A stretch of DNA of 64,000 bases, taken from the NCBI GenBank assembly GCA_938008435.1, contig CALLKK010000012.1, positions 1-64,000 on the forward strand, in the 5' to 3' direction. The notes beneath the pieces were generated by a model. It was not told the DNA's origin and ran no database searches. It was given only the letters and a program-made list of their open reading frames with translations. The DNA is from an uncultured Steroidobacter sp. GTDB taxonomy: Bacteria > Pseudomonadota > Gammaproteobacteria > Steroidobacterales > Steroidobacteraceae. The translations under genes were made by a program, and so were the position numbers. This document shows positions 61,670 through 64,000 of the stretch, piece after piece (the first letter of the stretch is position 1; every line of letters starts with the position of its first letter).

Positions 61670-62614
61670 TCAGCGCGATGCGGCGGAGCGGCCGCGCCGC
61701 ACCAGCGTGCTCTTGCCGAACAGCGATTCGACGAGGTCGACCGCGAGCTCGGCCGTTTTGTTGTGGATGTCCATCGCGGGATTGAGCTCCATGATGTCGA
61801 GCGAGCCCATGAGGCCGGTATCCGCAATCATCTCCATACAGAGCTGCGCCTCTCGATACGTGGGGCCGCCGGGCACGGTGGTGCCGACGCCGGGCGCAAT
61901 CTCGGGATCGAGGAAATCGACATCGAAGCTCACGTGCAGATGCGTGTTCGCATCGAGCCCGTCGAGCGCTGCTTCCATGGTCTGGCGCACGCCCACTTCG
62001 TCGATGTGGCGCATGTCGAAGACATCGAGGCGCTGATCGTGCACGAAGCGTTTCTCGCCGGCGTCGACGCTGCGCACGCCGATCTCGCGAATCCAGGACG
62101 GTTCGATCGCTGGGACGTGACCGGCAAGTCCGATCAGCTCTTCAGGGCCGAAGCCGCAGAGACACGCGACCGGCATCCCATGCACATTACCCGTCGGCGA
62201 CAGCTCGCTCGTGTTGAAGTCTGCATGCGCATCGAGCCACAGCACGCGCAGCTTCTTGTTCGTGGCGCGGCAATGCCGGGCGACCGCGCTGATCGAGCCG
62301 ATGCTGAGACTGTGATCGCCGCCGAGCAGGATCGGCAGGCGCTCGTCGGAAAGCTCGGCATAGACCGCATCGTGGACGAGACGATTCCACGCGGTGACTT
62401 CGGCGAGATGACGGTATCCGTCGCGGCGCGCACGTTCGGGATTGGGCGGTCCGCTCAAATTGCCGCGATCGACGACCGTCAGTCCGCGGCTTTGTAACGC
62501 GCGCTGCAAACCGGCGACGCGCAATGCTTCCGGCCCCATCGAGGCGCCGCGATCGTTGGCGCCGACATCGGTCGGTGCGCCGATCAAGCTCACCGTTCGT
62601 TCGAAGAGCCTCAT
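61670..62614 (-). CDS. rocF: Arginase
   Basis: This 314-residue ureohydrolase has all metal ligands of the family: His101 in GGDHSLS, Asp128/His130/Asp132 in DAHADFNTSE, and Asp231/Asp233 in DVDFLDP. NTSELSPTGNVHGMP is the arginase-specific version of the loop, which supports arginase over agmatinase. It hydrolyses arginine to ornithine and urea. GGAGGGG precedes the start. It is 23 bp downstream of the ornithine cyclodeaminase gene, so the pair converts arginine to proline. Confidence 0.93.
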   Translation of the reverse strand: MRLFERTVSLIGAPTDVGANDRGASMGPEALRVAGLQRALQSRGLTVVDRGNLSGPPNPERARRDGYRHLAEVTAWNRLVHDAVYAELSDERLPILLGGDHSLSIGSISAVARHCRATNKKLRVLWLDAHADFNTSELSPTGNVHGMPVACLCGFGPEELIGLAGHVPAIEPSWIREIGVRSVDAGEKRFVHDQRLDVFDMRHIDEVGVRQTMEAALDGLDANTHLHVSFDVDFLDPEIAPGVGTTVPGGPTYREAQLCMEMIADTGLMGSLDIMELNPAMDIHNKTAELAVDLVESLFGKSTLVRRGRSAASR

Positions 62615-62637
62615 GACGGTTCCCCTCCGGCTGGCCT

Positions 62638-63705
62638 TTAGACGGCACGCGCGCCAGCGCGCAACGACGGTGCTTTGGCGACGAGGTCGCCGAACAGATC
62701 CTTCGGGTCGCCAAGAGCCGGAATCAGATCGAGCTCGCTCTGCGCACCGCCCACTTCGCGGTTCAGTCGTTCGAGGTACTTGAGCGCCGAGAAATCCTCG
62801 AGCGCAAAGCCGACGGAATCGAAGATCGTCACTTGCGCGTCGTGTTCGCGCGCACGGGTGCGGCCTGCGACGAGGTCGCTGAACTCGATCACCGGAATGC
62901 TTGCATCGAGCTGCTGGATTTCGCCTTCGATGCGCGATTGCGGCTCGAACTCGACGACGATGCGCGCGTCGGGGCGTGTGAGGATGACCGGGTGCAGCTC
63001 GGTCTTGCCGGGACAATCGCCGCCGACGGCATTCAAATGCATGCCCGCCTCGATCATCTCCGGCGTGAGCACGACGGCATTGCGTTTGTCGGCGGTCGCC
63101 GTGGTGACGATGTCCGCGCCTGCGACGGCCTCAGCAGTGGACTTGCACGGCGCGAACTCGAGATCGGCGAGCGCGAGCGCGTGCAGATTGCGCACGAGCT
63201 TGTCGGTGGCGCGCGGATCGGTGTCGTAGAGCCGCAGCTCGCGGATGCCGAGCATGCGATGGAACGCAAGCGCTTGGAACTCGGCCTGCGCGCCGTTGCC
63301 GATGAGTGCCATGACGCGGCTCGAGGGCCGCGCCATCCAACGCGCGGCGAGCGCAGACATCGCAGCGGTGCGCAGCGCCGTCGTGAAAGTGAGCTCGGCG
63401 ACGAGGCGCGGATAGCCGGTCGCGACATCCGCGAGCACGCCGAATGCCGTGACGGTCAACAGACCTGCGGCGGTGTTCTTCGGATGGCCGTTTACGTACT
63501 TGAACGTGTACTCGCGTCCGTCGCTGATCGGCATGAGCTCGATCACGCCGACGGGCGAGTGCGTCGCGTGCCGCGGCGATTTGCTGAACTCGTCCCAGCG
63601 GCGGTAATCCGCTTCGATCGCGTTGGCGAGCCCTTCGATGAACGCCGCAGGACCGACGCGGCGGAGGATCTCTTTGACCCGTTCGATGCCGATGTACTGG
63701 ACCAT
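62638..63705 (-). CDS. Ornithine cyclodeaminase
   Basis: This 355-residue protein belongs to the ornithine cyclodeaminase/mu-crystallin family: KYVNGHPKNTAAG, ALIGNGAQAEFQ (NAD motif), VTTATADKRNAV, LNAVGGDCPGKTEL (catalytic Asp region). It converts ornithine to proline and ammonia with NAD recycling. ATG at 63705 is chosen; a TTG 15 bp earlier is possible. It heads an operon with arginase, and is divergent from the Lrp/AsnC gene. Confidence 0.92.
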   Translation of the reverse strand: MVQYIGIERVKEILRRVGPAAFIEGLANAIEADYRRWDEFSKSPRHATHSPVGVIELMPISDGREYTFKYVNGHPKNTAAGLLTVTAFGVLADVATGYPRLVAELTFTTALRTAAMSALAARWMARPSSRVMALIGNGAQAEFQALAFHRMLGIRELRLYDTDPRATDKLVRNLHALALADLEFAPCKSTAEAVAGADIVTTATADKRNAVVLTPEMIEAGMHLNAVGGDCPGKTELHPVILTRPDARIVVEFEPQSRIEGEIQQLDASIPVIEFSDLVAGRTRAREHDAQVTIFDSVGFALEDFSALKYLERLNREVGGAQSELDLIPALGDPKDLFGDLVAKAPSLRAGARAV

Positions 63706-63857
63706 GAGCGTATCTGCCAAAGTGCCGGAAAGAAGCGCTCAGTGTTGGTCCGTGCGCAGTCAATGAACAGGCACGAAGCGTCCAAGATGCGCAAGCCCCT
63801 TGTGCAAACTGCTAGCCGGCGGTGGCAGAATGACAGCCTGCTTGCACGGGGTCTGCC

Positions 63858-64000
63858 ATGGACGATCTCGACCGACAATTGCTCGCGCTCCTGCGCGACA
63901 ACGCTCGTGCCTCCGTGGCTGCGCTTGCGAAGCAGCTGGGCGTCTCGCGCGGCACCGTGCAGAACCGCATGGCGCGTCTGGAAGAGCAGGGGATCGTGCT
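63858..64000 (+). CDS. Lrp/AsnC-family regulator, cut by the window end
   Basis: The first 47 residues are present: MDDLDRQLLALLRDNARAS followed by the HTH (VAALAKQLGVSRGTVQNRM). This is the N-terminal DNA-binding domain of an Lrp/AsnC regulator; the ligand-binding RAM domain lies beyond the window. It is divergent from the cyclodeaminase-arginase operon across 152 bp and is the obvious candidate to control it in response to arginine or ornithine. Confidence 0.88.
   Translation, partial: MDDLDRQLLALLRDNARASVAALAKQLGVSRGTVQNRMARLEEQGIV

Overview
The window is a gene-dense, high-GC stretch of a Gram-negative proteobacterial chromosome. Outer-membrane functions (TonB-dependent receptor, TraF-like barrel, LpxO lipid A hydroxylase), many Sec/Tat signal peptides and lipoproteins, c-type cytochromes and PQQ dehydrogenases point to an aerobic, environmental gammaproteobacterium. 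Gene content and style suggest the Steroidobacterales/Nevskiales/Xanthomonadales neighbourhood. This is inference: no rRNA or other diagnostic marker is present, and I recognised no tRNA, CRISPR array, insertion sequence or prophage.

Layout. 1-3.2 kb: two secreted hypothetical genes set among three blocks of dispersed and tandem intergenic repeats. 3.2-9.7 kb: alpha/beta hydrolase; an OxyR-like LysR regulator without the redox cysteines, coupled to a flavin-dependent halogenase; a CPA2 antiporter; a CLC protein. 9.7-19.6 kb: membrane protein, AraC regulators, two soluble-type PQQ sugar dehydrogenases (one fused to cytochrome c), SRPBCC protein with a frameshifted divergent regulator, OsmC. 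19.7-27.3 kb: a 52-residue membrane microprotein coupled to a YeiH-type exporter, a lipoprotein/TraF-barrel pair, a Tat-lipoprotein aldo/keto reductase, another AraC regulator. 27.7-34.3 kb: cytochrome c' plus cytochrome b561, then a TonB receptor - dihaem cytochrome - OmpA-like operon. 34.6-47.4 kb: mostly single-gene functions (YchJ, MBL lipoprotein, USP, YCII, Zn-ADH, tandem-domain secreted protein, orphan sulfate-binding protein, RimK-like ligase, DUF2269, hydrolase).

47.6-48.9 kb holds the most striking signal: an aromatic-rich leader peptide of 22 residues, followed by a strong intrinsic terminator whose 5' arm can also pair with the end of the leader reading frame, directly in front of DAHP synthase. 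This has the full logic of a ribosome-mediated attenuator sensing Phe/Tyr. 50.5-57.3 kb: YceI, then a co-directional set (DUF885 peptidase, TIM-barrel isomerase, ThuA protein, PQQ dehydrogenase with an inserted cytochrome c) that looks like periplasmic sugar oxidation. 57.4-64 kb: hemerythrin, LpxO, TSUP transporter, a sirtuin with an incomplete zinc site, SRPBCC, and an arginine-degradation pair (ornithine cyclodeaminase and arginase) divergent from an Lrp/AsnC regulator cut by the window edge.
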